Source: CAZGRP01 sp964527995
GTDB lineage: Bacteria; Zhuqueibacterota; Zhuqueibacteria; Oceanimicrobiales; CAZGRP01
Assembly (NCBI GenBank): GCA_964527995.1
Contig: CAZGRP010000069.1
Location: forward strand, 1-20,716
Length of the DNA stretch: 20,716 nucleotides
Reading direction: 5' to 3'
Position numbers and translations under genes: made by a program. The notes under the pieces are model-generated. The model saw only the letters and a program-made list of their open reading frames with translations, did no database searches and had not been told where the DNA came from. Positions 6,902-15,241 of this stretch are shown here, piece after piece; position 1 is the first letter of the stretch, and each line of letters starts with the position of its first letter.

Positions 6902-9259
6902 TCATTGCGAGCCCGAGGAGGAAATCTCCTCGAACGTCAGATTCAGAATAGGATAGCTGCTCCAGTCCTTGTAGTCGAAATGCCACCACTCGAAGTCATA
7001 CACGCGAAAGCCCTGCATCTCCATGGCATCCCGCAGAAGTTCGCGGTGCCAGCGCTGCAGGGACGTGCCGCCTGGGTAGTCCGGGTAGGAGCGCGGCGAG
7101 AACTCGTCGTAGCCGCCCGTCATCTCCACCGGCCTGCCGGTCTTCAGGTCATAGAGCGTCAGGTCGACGGCACAGCCGCGGTTGTGGCGGGAGCCGTGGG
7201 CGGGGTTTGCTACGAAGATTCTCAGGCTGTCAGGAGTAGCGTCCCAAAACATCTTGGTGACGTACCATGGCCGGTAGGCGTCGTGGATGAGCAGGCCGTA
7301 GCCTCGTTTTCTTAACCATCGATGGGCTCGCAGCAAGGCCTCGGCGGCTGGCCGCTGCAGAAAGGCTCTGGCTTGCTGATAGAACACCGCTCCCATGAAG
7401 TTGTTGGTGGTCGCATAGCGGATGTCAAAGTGGATTGTCGAGTCCATACCGGCAAGCTCGACGAGATCCGGCTTCCGGAACTCTCCCTTCTGGCGCGGCG
7501 GTTGCGCTGCCAGCGCGCTTTTTCGCAGCTCGCCGACCGGCCGGATCGGCTGAATGCGAAAGGTGACCCCGGTCTCCGTGCCGACGGCGCGGCGCTTGAA
7601 GACGACGTAGCCGACCTTTGCCTGGGTAGCGCGGCCCGCGGCGTCTCGCGTGAAGGTCAGTTTCTCCCCCTGATACAGGCCGTAGTCCGGGAAGGCGAAG
7701 ACATCCTTGGACAATTCCGTCAGTGGATAGTAGAAGAACCACTCGATAAGGACGAAGAGGCGGCCGTGGTCTTCGAGGATGTAGAGCGTGTCGTGGTCCC
7801 AGCCGTACTCCCCAATCAGGCCTCGCCAACGCTCTGGTGCTGGCGCAGGCCGGGCGTTCGGGAGTCGGCGGTAGCGGACCCCGCCCACAACCAGGCCTTG
7901 CCCGACGGGAACGATCCGAGGGCCGAACGCCAGGCGGTCATCGACAACCAGGGTGTCGCCGACGGCCTTCACCTCGGCGCGGAACGAGCCCCGCGTCATA
8001 AACAGCCGGCCGTTTCTTTCGGTTAGGAGCAGGGTGTCCCGGGGGCTGCCGTAACGGCCGTCGAGGTGGTGGGCAAGCTTCGGGTCGATCGCGGTGGTGA
8101 ATGTCCATCTCGGCGACGCCCGCTTCCGGCGCTTCGCCAGCATCAGGCGTAGAGCATGCTCTGCAAGGCGCCTCACCACCGAATTGGCGACGTCCTTTGT
8201 GGTGACCGTCACCACGCCAAGCTTCAACTCAGGGAGTGCGAAAAGCTGGGTAGCGAATCCGTAGATTGCACCGGCGTGGCCGATACGACGGTAGCCGGCG
8301 AAGTCGCTGATTGCGAATCCGAGCCCGAAGCCCGCCCTCTGTCCTTCCCGGGCGAACTGCGGCGTCCACATCTCTTCGAGTGTTTCCGGCTTGAGAACGC
8401 GACCTCGGATGCCGCGGCCGCCATTGAGCAGGGCGCTGATGAATCGTCCCAGGTCGAGTACCGTAGAGTACATGCTCCCGGCCGGAGCCGTGCCAAGCTG
8501 AAAGGTCGGCGCCTGGAACACGCGGCCGTCGTAGGTCCACATGTAGGCTTTGGCAAGATGCTGCACGACCGGCTGATCCGGTGCGAACGAGCTCGACTCC
8601 ATCCCAAGCGGGTCTAGAACGGCGCGCTTGAGATATGTGGCAAACGGCTTGCCCTGACTGCGCTCCAATACGTAACCGACGACACTGACGCCGGCATTGG
8701 AGTACTTGGTCCTCGTCCCCGGCTCATAGACGAGCCTGGTCTGGTTCAGGCTTTCGACCGTTTTCGCCAGCGATGGTTCCGTCGGATCGAAATAGTGACC
8801 CACCGGTGGTTCGCGCACCAGGCCGGAGCGGTGCGACATCAGCTCGCGCAGGGTGATCGGCTTGTTGAACGGATTGTTCGGGTGGAAGTCGGGTAGGTAT
8901 TCCGTCACCGGCGCGTCGAGATCGATGAGGCCGCGCTCGACGAGTTGCATGACCGCGATGTCCGTGAACAGTTTCGACACCGAGCCGACACGGTAGACCG
9001 TCTGTGCCGTGGCTGGGATGTCGGCATCCGGATCGGCCATGCCGAAGCCTTTGGCCCAGACGATCTCCTGATCGTCCACCAGAGCGATGGATAACGCCGG
9101 AAGTTGCTTGGCCGTCATCTCGTGCTGGATGATCGGTTCCAGTTCCCGGGCGACTGCGGCGTAATCCTGGCGCGGCCCGATGGTTTCGGGTTGGCGACCG
9201 CACCCGGCGCCCACCGCAAGAGCGACTGCCAAGAGGAGAGTTTGGGAAAGTCGTTTCAT
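6902..9259 (-). CDS. Lipoprotein fusion: PBP-type serine hydrolase plus VanX-like D-Ala-D-Ala dipeptidase
   Basis: From the ATG at 9259 the protein has 785 residues. This start has GGAAGAG upstream and opens a lipoprotein-like signal ending GAGC (Cys20); the longer reading to 9436 lacks such support. Residues 33-370 are a class C beta-lactamase/penicillin-binding fold: SVSK (Ser93, Lys96), YSN (Tyr186, Asn188) and HAG (328-330). Residues about 385-575 are beta-rich with two similar units, GRYGSPRDTLLL (401-412) and GEYGWDHDTLYI (483-494), as in C-terminal domains of such hydrolases. Residues about 597-785 are a VanX-type (M15D) zinc dipeptidase: HDAYRP (659-664, Arg663), SRHNRGCAVD (690-699, zinc His692 and Asp699) and EWWH (Glu757 base, zinc His760). 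All expected catalytic residues are present in both enzymes. It could remove D-amino acids or cut D,D-bonds in stem peptides and then split D-Ala-D-Ala. The combined function is inference. Confidence 0.88.
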   Translation of the reverse strand: MKRLSQTLLLAVALAVGAGCGRQPETIGPRQDYAAVARELEPIIQHEMTAKQLPALSIALVDDQEIVWAKGFGMADPDADIPATAQTVYRVGSVSKLFTDIAVMQLVERGLIDLDAPVTEYLPDFHPNNPFNKPITLRELMSHRSGLVREPPVGHYFDPTEPSLAKTVESLNQTRLVYEPGTRTKYSNAGVSVVGYVLERSQGKPFATYLKRAVLDPLGMESSSFAPDQPVVQHLAKAYMWTYDGRVFQAPTFQLGTAPAGSMYSTVLDLGRFISALLNGGRGIRGRVLKPETLEEMWTPQFAREGQRAGFGLGFAISDFAGYRRIGHAGAIYGFATQLFALPELKLGVVTVTTKDVANSVVRRLAEHALRLMLAKRRKRASPRWTFTTAIDPKLAHHLDGRYGSPRDTLLLTERNGRLFMTRGSFRAEVKAVGDTLVVDDRLAFGPRIVPVGQGLVVGGVRYRRLPNARPAPAPERWRGLIGEYGWDHDTLYILEDHGRLFVLIEWFFYYPLTELSKDVFAFPDYGLYQGEKLTFTRDAAGRATQAKVGYVVFKRRAVGTETGVTFRIQPIRPVGELRKSALAAQPPRQKGEFRKPDLVELAGMDSTIHFDIRYATTNNFMGAVFYQQARAFLQRPAAEALLRAHRWLRKRGYGLLIHDAYRPWYVTKMFWDATPDSLRIFVANPAHGSRHNRGCAVDLTLYDLKTGRPVEMTGGYDEFSPRSYPDYPGGTSLQRWHRELLRDAMEMQGFRVYDFEWWHFDYKDWSSYPILNLTFEEISSSGSQ

Positions 9260-9645
9260 GGTGGTTCTCTTCCGAGGGATTGAGGTTCGTTCAATACCGA
9301 ACCGCAGCGAGGTACTGGAAATTAGAACCTGGGAAATGGCTACTGGTAGCGTACACGTCAGAAGCCGATTGTCTTGCGGCTGTAGCGCGGTCCACTTGCT
9401 CCTTGTCCTTCGCCCATCCTTTTCTAGGTTTGTCATTCCGAACGAGCGTAGCGAAGTGAGGAATCTCTATCTTTCAGCCTGGCAGAAGCGAAAGTCCCCG
9501 CTGGAAGACCCGTGCCACTCGGCCAAAAGGTTCGGTTCGGGAGCCAGTACTGTAAGAGCTACCGGCAGATTCGAGCCAGAGGTCCCTCGCTTGCGCTCGG
9601 GACGACAGGGTGATGGTGAATGAGCACCACTGTCCTGCGCCGCTT
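9260..9645. other. 386-nt intergenic region with a repeat element and small dyads
   Basis: No gene was found here. The right half holds the 177-bp inverted-repeat element described separately. Nearer the serine hydrolase start is a small dyad, GGTTCG (9284-9289) with CGAACC (9298-9303), 25-44 nt upstream of the ATG, which might be an operator or leader hairpin. The size of the gap makes a promoter for the serine hydrolase-VanX gene likely, but no convincing -35/-10 pair could be chosen by eye. Confidence 0.5.
9431..9607. repeat. 177-bp intergenic element with imperfect terminal inverted repeats
   Basis: The left arm (9431-9468) begins TGTCATTCCGAACGAGCGTA and ends GGAATCTCT. The reverse complement of the right arm (9578-9607) begins TGTCGTCCCGAGCGCAAGCG and ends GGGACCTCT. 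The arms align along about 30 bases with two short insertions in the left one. The sequence type (GTCATTCCGA...GCGAAG...GAGGAATCT) resembles repeats scattered between genes in many environmental bacterial genomes, including Acidobacteriota; that resemblance is from memory. There is no coding capacity for a transposase, so a MITE-like or REP-like element is the best description. It begins 39 nt past the stop of the S9 peptidase gene and could end its transcript. Confidence 0.65.
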
Positions 9646-11790
9646 TCACCGGCCCTTCGCTTCCTTCAGAAACCGATCGAAGAAGTCTGCCGTGGCTCGA
9701 TACGCCCGCAACCAACTTGCATATCGCAAGAACCCATGCACCTCATCCGGGAAGATCAGCGTCTCGACATGCACCTTGCGGCCGCGCAATCGCTGCACGA
9801 GATCGGTTGTCTGGGCGAAAAGAACGTTGCGGTCATCGTCACCGTGAATGAAAAGAACCGGCGAACTCCAGTAATCGAGATTAGCCACCGGCGACGACTC
9901 GTACGCGAGCTTGAGCAGCTTCTTTCCCTGCAATCCCCAGCCGCCGCCCGGAGAGAAGTCCGTGGCCCGGAAGGCCCAGTCGTGCACTCCGTGTAGATCG
10001 ACACCGGCGGCAAAGAGATCGGAATCGCGTGCCAGACCCATGGCCGTCAGGTAGCCACCGTAGGAGCCGCCCCAAAGGCCGATTCTGTTGGGATCGACTT
10101 CTGGACGCCCGCGTAGATAGAGCCCGGCGGCGATGATGTCGCGATACTCCGAGGCGCCGCGCGGACCCTGGTGTTTTGCACGCCGGAAGGCGCGACCGTA
10201 TCCAATGCCGGATCGGTAGTTCACCGAAAGGACCACATAGCCTTTGCCGGCCAGATACTGGTTCATGGCGTAGGCGTTGGCATAATAGCCGCTGTAGTGC
10301 CAGCCGAGCAGCATCTGCCGGATCGGCCCACCGTGCATGAAAATCACCGCCGGCCGAGCATCGCCGGCCCGGGCTCCTTTGGGCAGGAAGAGCTGGCCGT
10401 GAATCTTCAGGCCATCCGAAGCCGTGAAGATCACCTGCTGCGGCACCACCAGGGCCTTCTCAGGGAACTGCGCCGGCAGCTTCGCGGGGGCGACGACCCT
10501 GGCCTTGCCACCGGTGGTCGGCATGATCATGATGGCGGGAGGTCTGCGGGCGCTGGCGCCGCGAAACGCGACATACTTGCGGCTTGCCAGGCAAACGGGG
10601 TTGGTCTCGATGTCGGTCCCCTTGGTGAGCTGCACCGGAGTGCCGCCGGTCGTGTTCACCTTCCACAGGTGCCGGCGGTCGATGTCGCGCTCATTGCTGC
10701 TGTAGAAAAGCATGCTGCCGTCTGCTGTGACACTGCTGTGTTCGGCCTCGCTCTCGCCCGGCGTCAGATCCACCACCTTGCCACCATCCGGGGGGATCGC
10801 GTAGATATGCATCCACCCCTGGTGCTCCGAGTAGAAAATCAACCGGTTGGTTGCGGTCCAGCGCAGCGGCTCGGCGGGGTAGTATTGCGCAAAGCCTCCA
10901 TCGTCCGCGGGCGAACGCCAGATCTCTCGGGCCGTGCCGCTGATGGCATCGGCAACCCAGATGGCAAAGCGCACTCCACCGGTGATGTTGCGCAGCTCGT
11001 GCTTGCGTGCTCCAGGCGTGCGGATGTAGGCGATGCGGCTACCATCCGGCGACCAGACCGGCAGCATGTCGCGATCGACACTCGGGGCGATCCACAGAAT
11101 CTTTTCGGCCTGCAGGTCATAAATCCCGATAAAACTGTGGTCCCCCCGATTGCTGGCGAAAGCGACACGCGTGCCGTCGGGCGACCAGCGAGCCGAGCCG
11201 TTGCGGCCGCGTGCCTTGAACAGAAGCCTGGCCTTCGTGACTTCGCCAGAGGCGGAGTCGGGTTCGACCGGTACTGTGTAGATCTTGCCGCGCCGTGTAA
11301 ACAACACGGTCTTTCCCGAGGGAGACAGGACCGGGTGGTTGCCGACACCCAATTTCCACGGTTTCCCACCTGATGTGCGGATGGCCCAGACGGCCTGTTC
11401 CGCGCCTTTGGGATTGCTGGTCGGATTCGGGTATTCGCCGGAACGATTGGCGTTCCCGCCACGCACATAGACCAGGATCGAGCCGTCGGCTGTCAAATGC
11501 AGGCTGCCGAGCGTCTGGCCGTCGTCCTCGCTGTAGCGTGTAAGCTGGACGGGCTCGAAATCTGGTGCCGCTGCCGTCCAGATGTTGCGCACTCCGCGCT
11601 GGTTGAATACCCAGGCGATCCGGTCCGCTTTGGGGGCGGCGACGAGATCCGTAGGGTAGGGGGCACTCAGCACGGCCTCGAGCGTGAAGGACTGCGCCCC
11701 GGCAGGCGTGGCCCAGAGCAGGGCGAGCAAAACGCAACCGAGGTACAGTCGCCGATGCATGTGCCCGAGTCTCATGAATCCTGCTGTCAT
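9646..11790 (-). CDS. Exported S9 family peptidase (prolyl oligopeptidase / dipeptidyl-peptidase type)
   Basis: Using the ATG at 11790, which has GGAG 8 nt upstream, the protein has 714 residues. In-frame ATGs at 11775 and 11760 are alternatives and keep the signal peptide (hydrophobic 15-27, TPAGA-Q cut near residue 32). Residues about 35-440 are a beta-propeller with TolB-like repeats (SPDG at 203-206 and 247-250). Residues about 450-714 are an alpha/beta-hydrolase with the S9 triad: Ser576 in GGSYGGY, Asp653 in HGDDDRNV and His685 in DEVHGF; FMHGGP (484-489) forms the oxyanion region. Members cut dipeptides or single residues from peptide N-termini or hydrolyse short oligopeptides. Lack of a clear Glu-Glu dipeptidyl-peptidase IV motif leaves the exact cleavage mode open. 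It is 125 nt behind the membrane-protein gene and 386 nt before the serine hydrolase gene. Confidence 0.93.
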   Translation of the reverse strand: MTAGFMRLGHMHRRLYLGCVLLALLWATPAGAQSFTLEAVLSAPYPTDLVAAPKADRIAWVFNQRGVRNIWTAAAPDFEPVQLTRYSEDDGQTLGSLHLTADGSILVYVRGGNANRSGEYPNPTSNPKGAEQAVWAIRTSGGKPWKLGVGNHPVLSPSGKTVLFTRRGKIYTVPVEPDSASGEVTKARLLFKARGRNGSARWSPDGTRVAFASNRGDHSFIGIYDLQAEKILWIAPSVDRDMLPVWSPDGSRIAYIRTPGARKHELRNITGGVRFAIWVADAISGTAREIWRSPADDGGFAQYYPAEPLRWTATNRLIFYSEHQGWMHIYAIPPDGGKVVDLTPGESEAEHSSVTADGSMLFYSSNERDIDRRHLWKVNTTGGTPVQLTKGTDIETNPVCLASRKYVAFRGASARRPPAIMIMPTTGGKARVVAPAKLPAQFPEKALVVPQQVIFTASDGLKIHGQLFLPKGARAGDARPAVIFMHGGPIRQMLLGWHYSGYYANAYAMNQYLAGKGYVVLSVNYRSGIGYGRAFRRAKHQGPRGASEYRDIIAAGLYLRGRPEVDPNRIGLWGGSYGGYLTAMGLARDSDLFAAGVDLHGVHDWAFRATDFSPGGGWGLQGKKLLKLAYESSPVANLDYWSSPVLFIHGDDDRNVLFAQTTDLVQRLRGRKVHVETLIFPDEVHGFLRYASWLRAYRATADFFDRFLKEAKGR

Positions 11791-11885
11791 CGTTCTTTCT
11801 CCGGATGGTCGTCGGTTTGTGGAGCAGGGAAACCGCGGCCGGCTGGACGCACGGCGCGCGGCTTCCAAGCCCCGTCGTCCTTTTT

Positions 11886-11914
11886 CCGAGAGTCGCCTCT
11901 AACAAGGCTCTCGG
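11886..11914 (-). terminator. Possible transcript-end hairpin after the membrane-protein gene
   Basis: CCGAGAG (11886-11892) and CTCTCGG (11908-11914) form a 7-bp stem, with a further CCT/AGG pairing inside. It lies immediately after the TGA stop of the membrane-protein gene on the minus strand. In that direction it is followed by AAAAA instead of a T-run, so it is at best a weak or factor-aided terminator. Confidence 0.3.
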
Positions 11915-11915
11915 G

Positions 11916-12866
11916 TCACTCGACGCGGGGCGCTGTGGCCAGCCCCTCATAGAGCGCCGTCTGGCTGCCGTAGAACAGGCACCTGGTCCAGATGCGGCTC
12001 ACGATGTAGAGTTGGCCCAGGAGGAAGGCTCCGAATATCGCCAGGGCCGAGGCCTGGCCTGCCCCCGGAGCGATGAGCCAGTAGACGAACATCAGAACGA
12101 TCCACACCAGGCCCACCGAAACGTACAGGCCTGCGGTTCGGCCCAGGTTGCCGAGAACAAAGCCCAGGGCCTTCAGCGGTGCAGTCAAGGCGTTACCATG
12201 GTCGCGCACCACGGTGAGGATCTTGCCGTAGTCGAAGGTCAGGTTCACCGCATACACCAGCAGCCAGACGATGAGGTACTTGATCAGCGTGTATGCAAAG
12301 GCGATGCGCTCATCCACGACGTTGCGGGTGAGCGCCTCGACGCCGCTCGACAGCCAGCGAAACACGAAATGAAAAATCACATAGTAGAGAATGCCGGCCA
12401 GGATCGCCAGAATCAGGAAGCGCGGGAAAAAGCGGGCTCCCTCTGCCCAGAAGGAGCGCTCTCCGGATTCCTGTCTGTACACCGAGATGAAGCCGGCCGA
12501 AAAGAAGGTCCACATCAGCAGATAGAGCAATCCCACAGCGACGATGCCGACGTAGCCGCCGAACAGATCCCCACGCAGGAACGAGTCGAGCCCATTGAAC
12601 ACTGCCCCGATTCCGACCACGCTGGGGTCGAAGGTGGAGGAGAGTCCACGGGCATGCGCCGAAAAACCCTGGAACCACAAGCCGTCGAACCCGCGGCGCA
12701 GGTTGTCGGCCGCCAGGCTGGAGCCGAGGGAGGTGCGGATCGCATTGGCCAGCACCGCTCCCAGGGCCAGGGCAATGACGAGGTTGATGGCATAGACCAG
12801 AAACAAATACCTCTTGGCGCCGTGAACGCGTCGGAGCCCCCCGCCAAAAGCTTCGCGAATGGTCAT
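11916..12866 (-). CDS. Six-helix inner-membrane protein of unknown function
   Basis: The ATG at 12866 gives 316 residues and is preceded at 6 nt by a strong GAGGAGG; the upstream in-frame start at 12929 lies inside the preceding gene and lacks this support. Hydrophobic segments at about 21-43, 104-127, 149-171, 190-210, 246-268 and 272-292 suggest six transmembrane helices. A soluble loop of about 60 residues (43-103) lies between helices 1 and 2. No catalytic or transport motif was recognised and I cannot name a family. The stop codon of the M1 peptidase gene overlaps this gene's Shine-Dalgarno, so the two are translationally coupled and probably work together, for example as a membrane partner of the peptidase. 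That link is inference. Confidence 0.85.
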   Translation of the reverse strand: MTIREAFGGGLRRVHGAKRYLFLVYAINLVIALALGAVLANAIRTSLGSSLAADNLRRGFDGLWFQGFSAHARGLSSTFDPSVVGIGAVFNGLDSFLRGDLFGGYVGIVAVGLLYLLMWTFFSAGFISVYRQESGERSFWAEGARFFPRFLILAILAGILYYVIFHFVFRWLSSGVEALTRNVVDERIAFAYTLIKYLIVWLLVYAVNLTFDYGKILTVVRDHGNALTAPLKALGFVLGNLGRTAGLYVSVGLVWIVLMFVYWLIAPGAGQASALAIFGAFLLGQLYIVSRIWTRCLFYGSQTALYEGLATAPRVE

Positions 12867-12880
12867 CGTCGTCCTCCTCA
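12867..12880 (-). promoter_or_regulatory. Shine-Dalgarno overlapping the upstream stop codon (coupling site)
   Basis: On the minus strand TGAGGAGGACGACG leads straight into the ATG at 12866. The TGA stop of the M1 gene (12880-12878) shares two bases with the GAGGAGG ribosome site (12879-12873). This fixes the start of the membrane-protein gene and implies translational coupling. Confidence 0.8.
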
Positions 12881-14920
12881 GGCGAAGAAGCCAAAGAATT
12901 CGAGCACACTCTGTACCCAGATCATCCATTTAGAGGCCCACTTGCGGGCTGCTGCGGTGGAATGGGGAGTTCGCGTCCAGGAATTGTTGGTGTGGTTCAC
13001 ATCGAGCACGATTTTGTTGTCGGGGTCGACCTCGACCGTCTGTACCTTGGCCGGGCGCACATAGTGGAAACGGGCCCAGCGGTCTTTGCCGTCCCAGTGC
13101 TCGGTCACCTGCTCGCTGTCGGCGAACGTCACCCGCACATCGACCGGCAGGCGGGCCTCGCCCCAGCGGCGAATGAAAACCGTGCTGTCGAATTCCTTCT
13201 CGGACTCGCCGTTCTCTCCGTTCGTAGCCGACTGGAAAGTCAGTGTGTCACCGCTTTCGATGTAGCCTTTCGGCGGCCGTACCAGCTCGGATTTCACCGC
13301 GCCGACGGCGTAATCGACGAGATTTGAGCTGTTGTACGTTTCTTCGAAGAACCAGCTCATGTCCTTGCCGGTGACATCGTTGACCACCTGGAAGAAATCC
13401 TGGGGCCGCGGGTGACGAAACTTCCAGCGGTCGAAATAGGTGGACATGACCTTCTGGAACGTCTTCCAGCCGAGCAGGTTTTCGAGCGTGCGCAGCATCA
13501 TCCCCGGCTTGTCGTACGAATTGACCCGATAGCCGCCCGGACCGTATTTCCACGACAGGGTGGACATGCGGTCCCGCTTCAGGTCGGAGCGGAAGTCGTC
13601 GTAGCGGTCGGCGCCGACGGTGCGCTCAGGCAGGCGGACACTCGAATAGACCACCGGGATGAAGCCCTCAAAGTAGCGGCGGGAGAGCACCGGCGGCGGG
13701 TAGGTCGCCTCCAGGGTTCGCGTGGTCGAGTAGGTGTTGAAACCTTCGTCCAGCCAGGCGTACTCGAACTCGTTGTTGCCGACGATGCCATACCAGAACT
13801 GGTGGCCACACTCGTGCACGGTCACGCCTTCGGGCGACCGCGTTTCCGGCGGCGAGAGCCAGTGAGTGCCGCCGGTGAACAAGGTGGGATACTCCATGCC
13901 GCCCGTGCGCGACCCATAGGCCGGATCGACGATGGTCAGATGGCCGTAGGGATAGGGGCCGAACCAGGTGCCATAGTGTTCCAGCGACGCTGCGGCAGCC
14001 CGGAAGTAGCGCTCCTGCTTGCCGGCGTGGTCCGGCATCAGCAGCAGGCGCATCTCCACCGGCGGCAGCCCAGCGGCCTCGAAACGTTTCGTGTATACCC
14101 GGAAGTAAGGGCTCGTCGTCCAGGCGAAATCGTGCACGTCCTCCTGGCGATAGCGGTGTGTCGTAGTGCCGTCGCCGTTGTCCTTCTTATCGACCTCCAC
14201 GCCGGTGGCGCCAACGACCCAGCCGCTGGGCACGGTGAGGCTGACATCGTAGACCCCGTAGTCGGCGAAGAATTCGGTCTGGATGAACTGGTGGGTGTTC
14301 CAGGTGCCGTCGTCTTCAAAGACACCGATCTTGGGAAACCATTGGGCCAGGAAAAAGTAGTTTCCGCGTACGCCCGTGCGAGCAAACGTGCGCGGCACCT
14401 TCGACTCCCAAACGATCTCCAGGCTGATGGTATCGCCTGGCGCCACCGGCTGTGGCAGCACCACCCGCATCACGGTGCGATCGTCCTTGTTGCCGTCATC
14501 CGGCTGGATGTACTCCATGGCAGCGGTGAGGTCCGCTTCCTGGCGGCCATGCTCGGCCAGGATTTTCATCGACTTTACGTCGCTGTAAGCCCAGTCCTCG
14601 TCCCGGTAGCCCGACAGCTTGAAGCCGCGGTACCGCACCGAGGTCAGGAAAGAGCTTTTGTCATTCCGCCAGGCGTTGTAATAGAGATGAAACTGCAGCT
14701 CCGTAGCGGGATGGGGTGTTGCATTGCGCCAGGTGAGGATCTCCTTGCCGTAGATGAGCCTCTTGTCCACGTCCAGGCGGACATCCATACGGTAGTTGGC
14801 GATGCGCGGACTCAGCGCCCCCGGCGGCACATCAGGTGTCTGCCCGAAAGAACCGGCCGCCAGGGCGAGGCCAAAGAGCGTCGCTACCAGAACGCGGACG
14901 GCAGCTTTGGAGAAGATCAT
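12878..14920 (-). CDS. Exported M1 family zinc metallopeptidase
   Basis: The ATG at 14920, preceded by GAGGAGGAAA, gives 680 residues with a signal peptide (1-26, cut near GSFG-Q). The readable frame upstream to 15028 is not supported by a ribosome site. Residues about 35-270 form the N-terminal beta domain of M1 enzymes. GGMEYP (340-345) stands in for the GAMEN exopeptidase motif. HECGH (369-373) with Glu392 in WLDEGFNTY gives the HExxH-x18-E zinc site. Tyr470-type residues in the region 455-475 may include the catalytic Tyr, but I cannot place it with confidence. M1 enzymes remove N-terminal residues from peptides. The last 20 residues (661-680) are rich in Trp and Phe and hydrophobic, ending FFGFFA, unlike a normal soluble end, and may dock to the membrane protein encoded 11 nt downstream. 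The gene follows a 321-nt gap. Confidence 0.93.
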   Translation of the reverse strand: MIFSKAAVRVLVATLFGLALAAGSFGQTPDVPPGALSPRIANYRMDVRLDVDKRLIYGKEILTWRNATPHPATELQFHLYYNAWRNDKSSFLTSVRYRGFKLSGYRDEDWAYSDVKSMKILAEHGRQEADLTAAMEYIQPDDGNKDDRTVMRVVLPQPVAPGDTISLEIVWESKVPRTFARTGVRGNYFFLAQWFPKIGVFEDDGTWNTHQFIQTEFFADYGVYDVSLTVPSGWVVGATGVEVDKKDNGDGTTTHRYRQEDVHDFAWTTSPYFRVYTKRFEAAGLPPVEMRLLLMPDHAGKQERYFRAAAASLEHYGTWFGPYPYGHLTIVDPAYGSRTGGMEYPTLFTGGTHWLSPPETRSPEGVTVHECGHQFWYGIVGNNEFEYAWLDEGFNTYSTTRTLEATYPPPVLSRRYFEGFIPVVYSSVRLPERTVGADRYDDFRSDLKRDRMSTLSWKYGPGGYRVNSYDKPGMMLRTLENLLGWKTFQKVMSTYFDRWKFRHPRPQDFFQVVNDVTGKDMSWFFEETYNSSNLVDYAVGAVKSELVRPPKGYIESGDTLTFQSATNGENGESEKEFDSTVFIRRWGEARLPVDVRVTFADSEQVTEHWDGKDRWARFHYVRPAKVQTVEVDPDNKIVLDVNHTNNSWTRTPHSTAAARKWASKWMIWVQSVLEFFGFFA

Positions 14921-15241
14921 AGCCGTTTCCTCCTCTTGTGGTAGGATGATGTCTTCCCCCACACCTGCAAATGACAGAGAATCCAACTGGAGAGTATTGT
15001 TGTGCCAGGGCTTCGTTTCGAGAGCCACGACGGGGCCGCGCCGAGGCGGCCAGGGGACTGAAGTGAAACGACGAGGGGTCGCTTCGCGGAGGTTGTTTCA
15101 TCTGTTTCGAAGGTTGAGCGTCGACTGCGAGCGGGGCCGAACACCGATGCAGCGGATCGAGGCCCACAACTCCTTCTGGAAACGAAATGTCGGTTCCGTG
15201 GTCTTATCTATTACCTCATGATGAAAGTTCTTGTTTTCATG
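14921..15241. other. 321-nt intergenic region, no gene; two hairpins
   Basis: No convincing gene was found on either strand. Near its middle, TGAAACGAC (15064-15072) pairs with GTTGTTTCA (15092-15100) with one mismatch, and GGCCGC (15034-15039) pairs with GCGGCC (15046-15051). These could end the DUF5916 transcript or control the M1 gene. The M1 ribosome site GAGGAGGAAA lies at the left end. The gap size suggests a promoter for the M1-membrane protein pair, but I cannot assign -35/-10 boxes. Confidence 0.5.

Noticed and set aside
9260..9430. Sigma-70-like promoter for the serine hydrolase gene
   Set aside because: Several weak -35/-10 look-alikes exist, but none with acceptable boxes and spacing, so no promoter was called.
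9260..9436. 59-residue N-terminal extension of the serine hydrolase-VanX gene
   Set aside because: It has no export signal in front of the clear lipoprotein signal and lacks a ribosome site; the ATG at 9259 has both.
10171..14944. Plus-strand frames at 10171-11373, 11805-13064 and 13412-14944
   Set aside because: They are antisense to the S9, membrane-protein and M1 genes, and no product looks like a known protein.
14921..15028. 36-residue N-terminal extension of the M1 peptidase
   Set aside because: It covers the GAGGAGGAAA ribosome site of the ATG at 14920 and would bury the signal peptide.
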